Assembly: GCA_026770025.1 (NCBI GenBank)
Contig: JAMXDE010000029.1
Coordinates: 434,001-498,000 of the forward strand
Direction of reading: 5' to 3'
DNA: 64,000 bases
DNA from: Craspedostauros australis
Lineage: Eukaryota; Bacillariophyta; Bacillariophyceae; Mastogloiales; Achnanthaceae
The position numbers and the translations under genes are program-made. The notes below the pieces were generated by a model. It saw nothing but the letters and a program-made list of their open reading frames with translations. It was not told where the DNA came from and made no database searches. Below, piece after piece: positions 54,001 through 63,429 of the stretch. How positions within the stretch are numbered: position 1 is the stretch's first letter; each line of letters begins with the position of its first letter.

Positions 54001-55369
54001 CCCGCGACCCAGATCTCCCCAGTGACGTTGTCTGGGCGTTGCACGCGGGTGTCCGGGTCCACGATGATGATGTCGATGGAGCTGTGCAGATTGCTGCGCT
54101 GGGCGATAGCCACAAACGGCTGGAGATCTTCACCTTCGCGGATGGTTGAGAGATAGAAGTCGTGATTGTAGCAGGTGCCAACGACGTTCTCCGCCAGTCC
54201 ATACGCTGCGAGGAACCAGTCCTTGCGCAGGCCGTGTGGGCAGAATGTATCGGCGAAGTTCTTCTCGGTGTCAAGCCGGATTGGTTCAGCGGCGTTCTGG
54301 AGATGAAGCACACTTGAGAGGTCCAGGTTGGGGATGGGATTAGTCTTCCCTTTGGGGCTCTCCACGGCCTCGTTGTACTTGCGGGTGACCAGCCGATAAC
54401 CGAAGTCAGGGGCGGCGCTGAAATGGCATTTGTGCTGGGACATGAGGTCGACCCAGAGCAACGGGTTGCGGATGAATGTGACAGGGGATATCATGTGGAC
54501 TCGGGAATTCGATGCCAGTGGCACAATCACCATTTGAATGAGGCCCATGTCGTGGTACTGGGGCAACCATGAAAAGGTGGTAAATCGCTCCAAGATCTGC
54601 GTCTCGTTTGCACCTTTTTCAAAGCATGTGAGGAAACTGCTATGGAATAGTTCAATGTTGGCTCTCAGTGCGTTGTGGGTCACCATGACACCCTTGGGGT
54701 CGCCCGTGCTTCCAGATGTATACTGGAGGAAGGCGAGGTCCGAACCTTTGATGTTGGGTTCATCGAATGAAGGTGGCGACGACGATGAGCGGCCGGACAT
54801 GAGGCTGGAAAGGAAGCCATTCTTGGCTTGCTTGTTCTTGCCGTTGGTCTTGTTGGCGATGAACGGATCGTGACGGATAATGCGATCGGTGACTTTGTAC
54901 TTGACCCCGCTCGGCCACAAGGAGCGGCTCTTGGACGCCGGATTGGCGCGATCGGCAGCGCGGAGCATGTTGATGGATGTTTGGGTGAGGATGAGTGCTG
55001 GTGCACAATCCCCGATGACCTTGTTCATTTTGGTGAGAGACTTGACGAGCGGTGGTCCGGGAGGGTAGACCAGGACAGCTGTCACTCCTGCGCGGAGACA
55101 TCCCACGAACATGGCGAAGAAGTGGAGTCCAAAGTCGTAGCAGAGGACGACACGGTCATCTTTCTTGGCACCCCACTTGTTGCGGATGAGGTGAGCGCAG
55201 TGTCCTGCTTCATCCCAGAGCTGTTGGAAGGTGTAGTTGTTGGTTGCCTTGCCTTTTTCATTGTACCAGGTGGAGAAGACGGTGTCGGACTTGAGTTCGA
55301 CGATGTACTTGATGTGTTCGATGAAGGACTTGGTTTGGATGGACTTGTGGATGATCTCGTGCTCAGTGG
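50441..55369 (-). repeat. Large inverted repeat, left arm
   Basis: Every position x in this arm pairs with 114441-x in the right arm. I checked several coding and non-coding stretches by eye and all open frames in both arms have identical lengths and products, including third-frame shadows. No mismatch was found from 55369/59072 outward to 50441/64000, at least 4929 bp. The outer end is not visible because the window ends at 64000. Confidence 0.95.
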
Positions 55370-55460
55370 CGTTGGCGTTGGTGATGGTGTTGGCGGTACC
55401 GGCTTCGATGTCATCGTCGACGGCGCGGTTTGCATCGGAGGGAGCGGATGGGTTACTCAT
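51012..55460 (-). CDS. FAAL-carrier-Pls-like membrane synthetase, copy 1
   Basis: 1482 residues, one exon. Its first 31 residues (MSNPSAPSDANRAVDDDIEA...) differ from copy 2; residues 32-1482 appear identical to copy 2 residues 40-1490, where the domains are described. In outline: a fatty acyl-AMP ligase domain, a carrier domain with GLSSMMELEL, then six membrane helices interleaved with hexapeptide/C-like soluble domains. It is transcribed on the minus strand, divergent from copy 2 across the spacer, so the two promoters lie in the non-duplicated part and may drive different expression of nearly the same enzyme. The ATG at 55460 is the first in frame. Confidence 0.9.
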   Translation of the reverse strand: MSNPSAPSDANRAVDDDIEAGTANTITNANATEHEIIHKSIQTKSFIEHIKYIVELKSDTVFSTWYNEKGKATNNYTFQQLWDEAGHCAHLIRNKWGAKKDDRVVLCYDFGLHFFAMFVGCLRAGVTAVLVYPPGPPLVKSLTKMNKVIGDCAPALILTQTSINMLRAADRANPASKSRSLWPSGVKYKVTDRIIRHDPFIANKTNGKNKQAKNGFLSSLMSGRSSSSPPSFDEPNIKGSDLAFLQYTSGSTGDPKGVMVTHNALRANIELFHSSFLTCFEKGANETQILERFTTFSWLPQYHDMGLIQMVIVPLASNSRVHMISPVTFIRNPLLWVDLMSQHKCHFSAAPDFGYRLVTRKYNEAVESPKGKTNPIPNLDLSSVLHLQNAAEPIRLDTEKNFADTFCPHGLRKDWFLAAYGLAENVVGTCYNHDFYLSTIREGEDLQPFVAIAQRSNLHSSIDIIIVDPDTRVQRPDNVTGEIWVAGASVTAGYYNQPQLSKEAFQATLRVEGDSSSNADASADGKMYLRTGDYGFYQDDYLYICGRKKDIIIVNGVNYYPQDIEHAVEEASSAVRPGCVAAFSSNDSGNDGQLEIVFEIRASHAKDAETVCQQVRRNVISQIGLTPATVAAVEERSISKTTSGKIQRRQNRQRLHEGTQKTVLDVIGKSNFFSSHGSNLASQSKRLSMRKSIIENVNIEEMDFYDLVKSCTGTEVSPDDEWKDVGLSSMMELELRQSLSERYNTALPAHIIQLFPRVMDLKTFLEASKGEPLPTNLPTLKRILSIPNEKFLSQSAVAIIQAIGALVAVLIFSLPIVPAYEVGKVIADSDVLSGHEWVLLPLIVPVWAITLTFVIILSKWIVIGRYTEGYANQTNIYFIRWWFVDRLVDIWDRFVGRIIGNTPLMTLFYYLMGADIHRSASVNGTVREFDLVKVGAGATVNTHIRCRMFGPWKDEQEGPSVRFRKTQVGSNATVNGALLPGASVGSGCQVQSISVLVEGAQAPPNTSIRGNPAFVDAPSSTLKGDDDASATGTASGDTASDTSTSPSIVLGMMKLVWLAVELYFAFACFVAADQLVGDGLADWRYSPIVYWIALFGLTSVCFVITSIILKWVLIGKKRSGPARTGTFSKFADWACDFHFFVGTTLILDLTLYSQLWNLVLMAHGMDIDMRSRAMTMLFPPSKLDLVTVRRSFISFCDLDVEEDGQYKAITIEDSTIGMSLACGPGVTIRRAMVTPGTHVTSDIINTDHHPSNVPLSASQFWMLMINNTLLHIIMLAAVAVSLIPSYELLAIILKPDTTTALAPIAIAASTIIQTMIWLVLYRVIETITLLGSVARGGPWSVSLHMVYFTYSQFFQSWSFESVVWGTPMMNALLRFRGATIQGKMLYFGSRIYEAPLLTFADRTVIDDSIVCGHYGMFSTLSVGTSYIDGLMHQMSFALMRKGSAAKGAALVEHAPWKMVSDMQTSDTKRSQSISDGSGDEEA

Positions 55461-56184
55461 GTTGGAATGCGTTGTTGAAACGAGGGGTTGGTTGCAGATG
55501 TGGTTGTGTTATGTTGTGTTGCGATTGGTGCAGCGTTGTTACTTTGATCTTGTCGATTTGTGAGTTGTCGGTTCTCGGGCTTCAGAATTGTGAGCAGTTG
55601 GAAAAATCATCGGCGTTGTGTTACACCGGGTGCCTTCTTCGGACACATAAGTGCTCGTACGAGTGCTGTCGCTGCATTTGTTATCCAGCCCAGATGAATT
55701 CCTTCATCAGATCGTGAGACAATCGCAAGATGCGGCTCTCTGTCGCCTCCGGTGGCCGCACTTTGGATGATGGGTCCAGATTCGTGAGTGCGAAAGGAGA
55801 AGACTGCACACCAGCACTCCGAGCAACACGAAATCGAACACAGTTCTGCCGAACACAGTGGAGCATAGAAACATTTTGTCGCGAAAAAACAAAAACATAT
55901 GTCCGATCGCCGGACGAAGCAGCGTTCATGTGGTGAGTGGTGAAGAACCCCCAAAACAGTCGAGCAATTATTGGAGTGGGAAGAGCTCATACCCCTGCAC
56001 CCACAAAACTCTGACAGATGCGTCAGTCACACACCCTGAACAGGAACAGAAACGCGAACAACTCGAGATGACTCATGTTTGGTGTGTCCTTTTCTTGTTC
56101 TCTTTTCTTGGTTGGAGTTGAAGTTCATCTAAAGAACAGACTACTTTCCGCGCTAGTGTGTCCCATGTATCCCCATGAAATTGA

Positions 56185-56211
56185 TTTTGGCGCGTCAATT
56201 TTGGCGCGAAA
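56185..56211. promoter_or_regulatory. Two tandem E2F-like sites
   Basis: ttttggcgcgtcaa is followed at once by ttttggcgcgaaa; each matches the TTTSGCGC core. They sit about 725 bp upstream of the copy 1 ATG, inside the spacer. Confidence 0.5.
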
Positions 56212-56332
56212 CCCTCCGCCTACGAATACGGAAAACCCCCTTTCCCCTCCTTCTCCCACTCTCATTCATGAATTATTGCGGACTCAAATCCCACTTGATT
56301 CACTGAATTCAATGTACTCCGGGAACTATATG

Positions 56333-56453
56333 TGTTGGAAATCCAGGGTTATAGTTAGTACTAGATATCTAATCCGCTGTTAGAAACTGTACCGTTTTAG
56401 AACTGTGAGCTCAATCTCACTTTCTCTTCAAATTTCATTTCTCGTTGCAGGCA
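56333..56453. repeat. LTR-like direct repeat, copy A
   Basis: About 121 bp beginning TGTTGGAAATCC and ending GCAGGCA (TG...CA ends). Homologous in order to 57607-57753: gttagaa, then gaactgtgagctc, then tctca, then gcaggcatt. The copies are diverged with indels. It may be a long terminal repeat of an old retroelement. Confidence 0.5.
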
Positions 56454-56897
56454 TTTGTTGCGGTGGCATCATGGGGTATCACGATGTTCCTCGAGTGCTT
56501 CCCTCTTCATTCATCATGCCTTGCTTGTGCATCTTTGTATTCTTTCCTCTGCGTCCTCGTCTTGGCATCTCATTGTTTGTATCTGCATATTCGTAGCCGT
56601 CTACATTCGCATGGTAGGAATCTGCAGTCCTGTGTGCTTGTCTGTCATATGTTTTGATCCTTGATCCTGTGACGCCATCATCTCACGATTGGTGTTGTTA
56701 TCTCGTTACTATACACAGCGAAATCACACGAGTCCTTCAAGAGAGATCAAGTCTTTCAGGACGAGGGTGACAAGCTGGTGAGTGAAGACACTGTTTGGGT
56801 TGAGTGACTTCTGGTTCTATGTTATCTTCACTGAGATGGATCTCATGTTGCTGTGTTCAAGATCAGCTCTCGGTCATTGCACCTCTGCAATCGTATC

Positions 56898-57110
56898 CTG
56901 ATGTGGAGATGACCCATGATGTGGCGATGATGTCTTCTGTGTCGACGTCACTCATCACCATTCCATGGCTCTGTCGATTCCACATTCCGTTGATGATGCT
57001 TGAGGCTGTCAGAGGTGTTGTCACTTCAGGTTTAGTTGGGAAGTATATCAGGTCAAATTGGACATCACATGTTTGCCAGGTGGTGGCCAGACCGAATCTC
57101 TGATGTTCTC
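56898..57110 (-). repeat. Decayed dispersed element, copy 2
   Basis: Homologous to 45860-46078 in the same orientation, diverged but with a conserved minus-strand reading (YFPTKPEVT, IINGMWN). It lies between LTR-like repeats A and B. Confidence 0.6.
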
Positions 57111-57237
57111 TCTAGTGTGTCCCTTATGCCGAAAATCATGTGTCTGAGGAAAGCATCGTTTCAGCACATACCGGGACAGACTAATCAGAAAACGAATCAG
57201 GTGAATAAAGCGTTGTGCTAATAGGTGTCATCCTTGG

Positions 57238-57291
57238 TGATGTTCCAAATCTGCGGTTGTTCTGATCCTTTCTGATGTTCCAAACCTGTGG
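57238..57291. repeat. Short direct repeat pair
   Basis: tgatgttccaaa(t/c)ctg(c/t)gg occurs at 57238-57256 and 57273-57291, period 35 bp. Confidence 0.7.
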
Positions 57292-57606
57292 CGTTTCTTG
57301 TCCACAGGAGGGGCGCGTGCTGCTCCCCAGAGGGGGTGCATCACTTGCCCACTGCCCTGCTGTCTGTTCTGACTGACGTTGCTGTCTGCATGGTTGCCAT
57401 GGTTGGTTTGGTATCGGGACCTCCTGATCCGCGTTTGGTGTGGTTCTTGTATTGCCAGAGGACAGGCTACCCTTTCTTCATGGTGGGACTGAGATCAATC
57501 ACGTTCGTGTCCTTAATCATGGTCGTAATGACATGGTATTCAAATGTGTGACGAATAGTTACCAAAGGTGTGACGAATAATGATGAGAGGTGCGGCAATC
57601 ATGTAT

Positions 57607-57753
57607 GTTGGAAATCCGGGGTGGTGTGATAGTAGGAAGCTAATTGTTTGTTAGAATCTACTTCTCTGAACTGTGAGCTCTTCATTGCTCTCAATCTCAA
57701 AGTTCGATCTCCTCCTGAGATCACCATAGGTCCCTCTGTTGGTCTAGCAGGCA
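57607..57753. repeat. LTR-like direct repeat, copy B
   Basis: About 147 bp, TGTTGGAAATCC to GCAGGCA, the partner of 56333-56453. The pair would enclose a 1.15-kb interior. No matching target-site duplication was found outside the pair. Confidence 0.5.
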
Positions 57754-57975
57754 TTCATCTTGCATTCACTGCAAATTCATCATGGACATGCGTGCACCAC
57801 CGAGTACCCCATGTTCGTGCACAAAAGCACGTTGTCCTCCACTGATAGTTTCGATGCCTTAGACATCGCCGAGTTGTAGGCATCACACAGGTCGGTTCAT
57901 TCAACCAGATCATGGTCTCCCATTTGTCACGGGAACACCTTGGTTGGGAGCTCATTCAGCTCCTCGACCATCACA

Positions 57976-58005
57976 CATCTCCGATCATCTCCGATCATCT
58001 CCGAT
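57976..58005. repeat. 10-bp tandem repeat, three units
   Basis: catctccgat repeated three times without interruption. Confidence 0.8.
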
Positions 58006-58708
58006 GTTTCGCCTGTCGTTTCTCCAATCACTTTGCCGATCACTTCACCGGCTTCCTGGAGGTTCCTCATACCAGGTTCGTTCACAGGCCATCTCACTCT
58101 TCGTGACATTGGCCTTCCTCCGGTACTCTTTTCTCATTGGTTGCGACATGGGGGCCGTGGTCGCTCGTATCGTGATGTTGGTCACGATTCCAACATCCCT
58201 GCCCCCTGCGACATCCACGTGTGATTGGCATTCCTGTATTGAGGTCACGAACGCCAAGGCACGGTTCGCATTCGGCACGTGTCGTTCTCCGTCATCAAAA
58301 CACGTGCAGCTCACATTTTTCTGTCACAAAGATCCAAATGTGGGAGTTGCGGTAATTTAGCATATCATGACGTTCGGCTCCTCACTCCTGGGAGGTACGG
58401 CAATTCGGTATTTCAGAACACCCGATTCCTGACACGTATGCAGCGTGTGCAACTGTGTTTGACCTGTGTGGCTCCATTTCTTCGATCGGCCCACAAAACT
58501 TCAAATCGGCTTGGGGAAACCAGCGTCGCTGTGGCGCGTCTGTGGAGACGGGCTGGGTTAAATGAATTTCCTGGTGCCCCTTGCGGAAAAGTGACCCCCT
58601 TTGATTATTGATCTGGTCGTGGAACCACCGCTGTTGCATCCGCCACCGAAATCCACTCGTTGTTGGGGGAAGAGCCGAGGATTACCCCTCCATCGAAAGG
58701 TGGCGAGG

Positions 58709-58782
58709 CCTCCGGATTGAGCTCTTCACACTTGCTTCTGCCGTTGCCTCTGGATTGAGCTCTTCACACTTGCTTCGCTGTT
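58709..58782. repeat. 38-bp tandem duplication upstream of FAAL copy 2
   Basis: Two units sharing cct(c)(c/t)ggattgagctc then ttcacacttgcttc, starting at 58709 and 58747, about 175-250 bp before the copy 2 ATG. Copy 1 has no counterpart. Confidence 0.8.
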
Positions 58783-58956
58783 GCCACGGTTGCTTGGACT
58801 TCAACCACGAAGATTGGCTGGAGAGGTGTCTCAAACGCGCAACGAAACACAAATCAAATGCATGCCGACACAAAATAAACAAACTAACAAACAAACTCAC
58901 AAAACCAACGAACAAACACAGCATAATCATCCTCCCACAGAAAGTGTTTCGTCACC

Positions 58957-61900
58957 ATGGATAAACAACCCTATTGTGTGGACTCGAAGAGCTCCACGGC
59001 TGCGCAAGCACAGCGCGATGTTGTCTCTGTCAACGACATCGAAGCTGGCACCACCAAGGCCAACACCATCACCACTGAGCACGAGATCATCCACAAGTCC
59101 ATCCAAACCAAGTCCTTCATCGAACACATCAAGTACATCGTCGAACTCAAGTCCGACACCGTCTTCTCCACCTGGTACAATGAAAAAGGCAAGGCAACCA
59201 ACAACTACACCTTCCAACAGCTCTGGGATGAAGCAGGACACTGCGCTCACCTCATCCGCAACAAGTGGGGTGCCAAGAAAGATGACCGTGTCGTCCTCTG
59301 CTACGACTTTGGACTCCACTTCTTCGCCATGTTCGTGGGATGTCTCCGCGCAGGAGTGACAGCTGTCCTGGTCTACCCTCCCGGACCACCGCTCGTCAAG
59401 TCTCTCACCAAAATGAACAAGGTCATCGGGGATTGTGCACCAGCACTCATCCTCACCCAAACATCCATCAACATGCTCCGCGCTGCCGATCGCGCCAATC
59501 CGGCGTCCAAGAGCCGCTCCTTGTGGCCGAGCGGGGTCAAGTACAAAGTCACCGATCGCATTATCCGTCACGATCCGTTCATCGCCAACAAGACCAACGG
59601 CAAGAACAAGCAAGCCAAGAATGGCTTCCTTTCCAGCCTCATGTCCGGCCGCTCATCGTCGTCGCCACCTTCATTCGATGAACCCAACATCAAAGGTTCG
59701 GACCTCGCCTTCCTCCAGTATACATCTGGAAGCACGGGCGACCCCAAGGGTGTCATGGTGACCCACAACGCACTGAGAGCCAACATTGAACTATTCCATA
59801 GCAGTTTCCTCACATGCTTTGAAAAAGGTGCAAACGAGACGCAGATCTTGGAGCGATTTACCACCTTTTCATGGTTGCCCCAGTACCACGACATGGGCCT
59901 CATTCAAATGGTGATTGTGCCACTGGCATCGAATTCCCGAGTCCACATGATATCCCCTGTCACATTCATCCGCAACCCGTTGCTCTGGGTCGACCTCATG
60001 TCCCAGCACAAATGCCATTTCAGCGCCGCCCCTGACTTCGGTTATCGGCTGGTCACCCGCAAGTACAACGAGGCCGTGGAGAGCCCCAAAGGGAAGACTA
60101 ATCCCATCCCCAACCTGGACCTCTCAAGTGTGCTTCATCTCCAGAACGCCGCTGAACCAATCCGGCTTGACACCGAGAAGAACTTCGCCGATACATTCTG
60201 CCCACACGGCCTGCGCAAGGACTGGTTCCTCGCAGCGTATGGACTGGCGGAGAACGTCGTTGGCACCTGCTACAATCACGACTTCTATCTCTCAACCATC
60301 CGCGAAGGTGAAGATCTCCAGCCGTTTGTGGCTATCGCCCAGCGCAGCAATCTGCACAGCTCCATCGACATCATCATCGTGGACCCGGACACCCGCGTGC
60401 AACGCCCAGACAACGTCACTGGGGAGATCTGGGTCGCGGGAGCATCCGTTACCGCTGGATACTACAATCAGCCACAGCTCAGCAAGGAGGCCTTCCAAGC
60501 CACACTGCGAGTGGAGGGTGATTCATCGTCCAATGCCGATGCCAGTGCCGATGGCAAGATGTACTTGCGCACAGGTGACTACGGATTCTATCAAGACGAC
60601 TACCTCTACATCTGCGGCCGCAAGAAGGACATCATCATCGTCAACGGTGTCAACTACTATCCCCAAGACATCGAGCACGCCGTCGAGGAGGCATCGTCCG
60701 CTGTCCGTCCAGGTTGCGTGGCCGCCTTCTCGTCCAATGATTCGGGCAACGATGGGCAGCTGGAGATCGTCTTCGAGATCCGAGCTAGCCACGCGAAGGA
60801 TGCCGAGACGGTCTGCCAACAGGTCAGGAGGAACGTCATCTCACAGATCGGATTGACACCGGCAACAGTCGCAGCCGTGGAAGAGCGATCCATCTCCAAA
60901 ACGACGAGCGGAAAGATCCAGAGACGCCAGAATCGCCAGCGTCTCCATGAAGGAACGCAGAAGACGGTGCTGGATGTCATCGGAAAATCGAACTTCTTCA
61001 GTTCGCACGGCAGCAATCTTGCGAGTCAATCCAAGCGACTCTCGATGAGAAAGTCCATCATCGAGAACGTCAACATCGAAGAGATGGACTTCTATGATCT
61101 TGTGAAGAGCTGTACAGGAACTGAAGTCAGCCCCGATGATGAGTGGAAGGATGTTGGATTGTCTTCCATGATGGAGCTGGAGCTCCGCCAGTCCCTTTCT
61201 GAGCGATACAACACAGCCCTTCCCGCACATATCATCCAGCTCTTTCCGAGAGTGATGGATCTCAAGACTTTCCTCGAGGCATCAAAGGGAGAGCCCCTAC
61301 CAACCAACCTCCCAACCCTCAAGAGGATCCTCTCCATCCCGAATGAGAAGTTTCTGTCCCAATCGGCCGTCGCCATCATCCAGGCCATCGGCGCGCTCGT
61401 CGCGGTCCTCATCTTCTCGCTCCCCATCGTCCCAGCGTACGAAGTTGGAAAAGTCATCGCCGACTCCGACGTTCTCTCCGGTCATGAATGGGTGCTGCTA
61501 CCCTTGATCGTCCCAGTCTGGGCTATTACGCTCACCTTCGTGATCATCCTCTCGAAGTGGATTGTCATTGGCAGATACACAGAAGGGTATGCCAATCAGA
61601 CCAACATCTATTTCATCAGGTGGTGGTTCGTCGATCGGTTGGTCGATATCTGGGACCGCTTCGTCGGCCGCATCATTGGCAACACACCTTTGATGACGCT
61701 GTTCTACTACCTGATGGGTGCCGACATCCATCGCTCGGCCAGCGTGAACGGGACCGTCCGGGAGTTTGACCTGGTCAAGGTTGGTGCTGGCGCCACGGTC
61801 AACACGCACATCCGATGCCGCATGTTTGGCCCGTGGAAGGATGAGCAGGAAGGCCCCAGCGTGAGGTTTCGCAAGACTCAGGTTGGATCCAACGCTACGG

Positions 61901-63429
61901 TCAATGGCGCCTTGCTTCCTGGAGCCAGCGTCGGCTCTGGCTGCCAGGTGCAGAGCATATCCGTGCTGGTGGAAGGTGCTCAAGCACCACCAAACACCTC
62001 GATCAGAGGCAACCCAGCATTTGTCGATGCTCCTTCGTCGACTCTCAAGGGCGATGACGATGCATCCGCAACTGGAACAGCGAGTGGAGACACGGCATCC
62101 GACACATCCACCAGCCCATCGATCGTGCTGGGAATGATGAAGCTTGTTTGGCTCGCCGTCGAGCTGTACTTCGCCTTCGCATGCTTCGTGGCTGCTGATC
62201 AGTTGGTCGGAGATGGGCTTGCAGATTGGAGGTACTCACCCATTGTCTACTGGATCGCCCTCTTTGGCCTCACGTCCGTCTGCTTCGTGATCACCAGCAT
62301 CATTCTCAAGTGGGTGCTGATCGGCAAGAAGCGGTCCGGCCCAGCGCGGACAGGAACATTCTCTAAGTTTGCTGACTGGGCTTGCGACTTCCACTTCTTC
62401 GTCGGAACAACACTGATCCTCGACTTAACATTGTACTCCCAACTTTGGAACCTCGTCCTCATGGCACACGGCATGGACATCGATATGAGATCGAGAGCGA
62501 TGACAATGCTGTTCCCTCCATCCAAGCTGGACCTCGTCACGGTCAGGCGATCCTTCATCTCCTTTTGTGACCTCGATGTCGAAGAAGATGGCCAATACAA
62601 GGCGATCACCATCGAAGACAGCACCATCGGCATGTCACTGGCTTGCGGCCCTGGTGTGACCATCCGCAGAGCCATGGTGACTCCTGGCACCCACGTCACC
62701 AGCGATATCATCAACACCGACCATCATCCAAGCAACGTGCCTCTCTCCGCATCCCAGTTCTGGATGCTCATGATCAACAACACCCTGCTGCATATCATTA
62801 TGCTTGCGGCAGTGGCGGTCAGCCTCATCCCATCATATGAGCTGTTGGCTATCATACTCAAGCCAGACACGACAACGGCGCTGGCTCCGATCGCCATTGC
62901 GGCATCCACCATCATCCAGACCATGATCTGGCTCGTTCTCTATCGAGTGATCGAGACTATCACTCTCTTGGGAAGCGTCGCACGCGGAGGACCATGGTCG
63001 GTTTCATTGCACATGGTCTACTTTACCTACAGCCAGTTCTTTCAGTCGTGGTCCTTCGAGTCAGTTGTTTGGGGCACACCGATGATGAACGCTCTGTTGC
63101 GATTCCGAGGGGCGACCATCCAGGGAAAGATGCTGTACTTTGGATCCCGCATCTATGAAGCTCCGCTGCTCACATTTGCTGATAGGACAGTGATCGATGA
63201 CTCCATCGTCTGCGGTCATTACGGTATGTTTTCCACGTTGTCGGTGGGAACATCCTACATCGATGGTCTGATGCACCAAATGTCGTTTGCGCTGATGAGG
63301 AAGGGCTCAGCAGCGAAGGGCGCCGCCTTGGTGGAGCACGCCCCATGGAAGATGGTCAGCGACATGCAAACATCAGACACGAAGAGATCACAGTCGATAT
63401 CTGATGGATCAGGAGATGAGGAAGCATGA
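58957..63429 (+). CDS. FAAL-carrier-Pls-like membrane synthetase, copy 2
   Basis: 1490 residues, one exon; the ATG at 58957 is in good context (caccATGG). Residues about 45-690 form a fatty acyl-AMP ligase: YTSGSTGDPKGVMVTH (about 254), AAYGLAENVVGT (about 427), RTGDYGFYQDD (about 538), GRKKDIIIVNGVNYYPQDIE (about 550-568). The last motif is FAAL-like rather than CoA-ligase-like. Residues about 700-780 form an acyl/peptidyl carrier domain with GLSSMMELEL; the pantetheine Ser is probably 737. The rest has six hydrophobic helices (about 800-828, 844-872, 1054-1080, 1095-1120, 1268-1300, 1311-1335) around soluble segments with hexapeptide-like turns (SASVNGTVREFDLVKVGAGA, TTVNGALLPGASVGSG in form). 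This is the layout of the NRPS terminal domain TIGR02353 found in poly-lysine synthetase Pls. Inferred role: activate a fatty acid as acyl-AMP, load it on the carrier and transfer it at a membrane. The product is unknown. Confidence 0.9.
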   Translation: MDKQPYCVDSKSSTAAQAQRDVVSVNDIEAGTTKANTITTEHEIIHKSIQTKSFIEHIKYIVELKSDTVFSTWYNEKGKATNNYTFQQLWDEAGHCAHLIRNKWGAKKDDRVVLCYDFGLHFFAMFVGCLRAGVTAVLVYPPGPPLVKSLTKMNKVIGDCAPALILTQTSINMLRAADRANPASKSRSLWPSGVKYKVTDRIIRHDPFIANKTNGKNKQAKNGFLSSLMSGRSSSSPPSFDEPNIKGSDLAFLQYTSGSTGDPKGVMVTHNALRANIELFHSSFLTCFEKGANETQILERFTTFSWLPQYHDMGLIQMVIVPLASNSRVHMISPVTFIRNPLLWVDLMSQHKCHFSAAPDFGYRLVTRKYNEAVESPKGKTNPIPNLDLSSVLHLQNAAEPIRLDTEKNFADTFCPHGLRKDWFLAAYGLAENVVGTCYNHDFYLSTIREGEDLQPFVAIAQRSNLHSSIDIIIVDPDTRVQRPDNVTGEIWVAGASVTAGYYNQPQLSKEAFQATLRVEGDSSSNADASADGKMYLRTGDYGFYQDDYLYICGRKKDIIIVNGVNYYPQDIEHAVEEASSAVRPGCVAAFSSNDSGNDGQLEIVFEIRASHAKDAETVCQQVRRNVISQIGLTPATVAAVEERSISKTTSGKIQRRQNRQRLHEGTQKTVLDVIGKSNFFSSHGSNLASQSKRLSMRKSIIENVNIEEMDFYDLVKSCTGTEVSPDDEWKDVGLSSMMELELRQSLSERYNTALPAHIIQLFPRVMDLKTFLEASKGEPLPTNLPTLKRILSIPNEKFLSQSAVAIIQAIGALVAVLIFSLPIVPAYEVGKVIADSDVLSGHEWVLLPLIVPVWAITLTFVIILSKWIVIGRYTEGYANQTNIYFIRWWFVDRLVDIWDRFVGRIIGNTPLMTLFYYLMGADIHRSASVNGTVREFDLVKVGAGATVNTHIRCRMFGPWKDEQEGPSVRFRKTQVGSNATVNGALLPGASVGSGCQVQSISVLVEGAQAPPNTSIRGNPAFVDAPSSTLKGDDDASATGTASGDTASDTSTSPSIVLGMMKLVWLAVELYFAFACFVAADQLVGDGLADWRYSPIVYWIALFGLTSVCFVITSIILKWVLIGKKRSGPARTGTFSKFADWACDFHFFVGTTLILDLTLYSQLWNLVLMAHGMDIDMRSRAMTMLFPPSKLDLVTVRRSFISFCDLDVEEDGQYKAITIEDSTIGMSLACGPGVTIRRAMVTPGTHVTSDIINTDHHPSNVPLSASQFWMLMINNTLLHIIMLAAVAVSLIPSYELLAIILKPDTTTALAPIAIAASTIIQTMIWLVLYRVIETITLLGSVARGGPWSVSLHMVYFTYSQFFQSWSFESVVWGTPMMNALLRFRGATIQGKMLYFGSRIYEAPLLTFADRTVIDDSIVCGHYGMFSTLSVGTSYIDGLMHQMSFALMRKGSAAKGAALVEHAPWKMVSDMQTSDTKRSQSISDGSGDEEA

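Larger units (their letters stand above)
55370..59071. other. Spacer of the inverted repeat
   Basis: 3.7 kb including the diverged first codons of both FAAL genes and both promoters. It contains E2F-like sites, two LTR-like direct repeats, a decayed mobile-element fragment and several short tandem repeats, each listed separately. No intact gene was recognised. Minus-strand frames at 57755-57955 and 57927-58314 look like fragments of a decayed protein (for example CMVEELNELPTKVFP) but I cannot name it. Confidence 0.6.
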
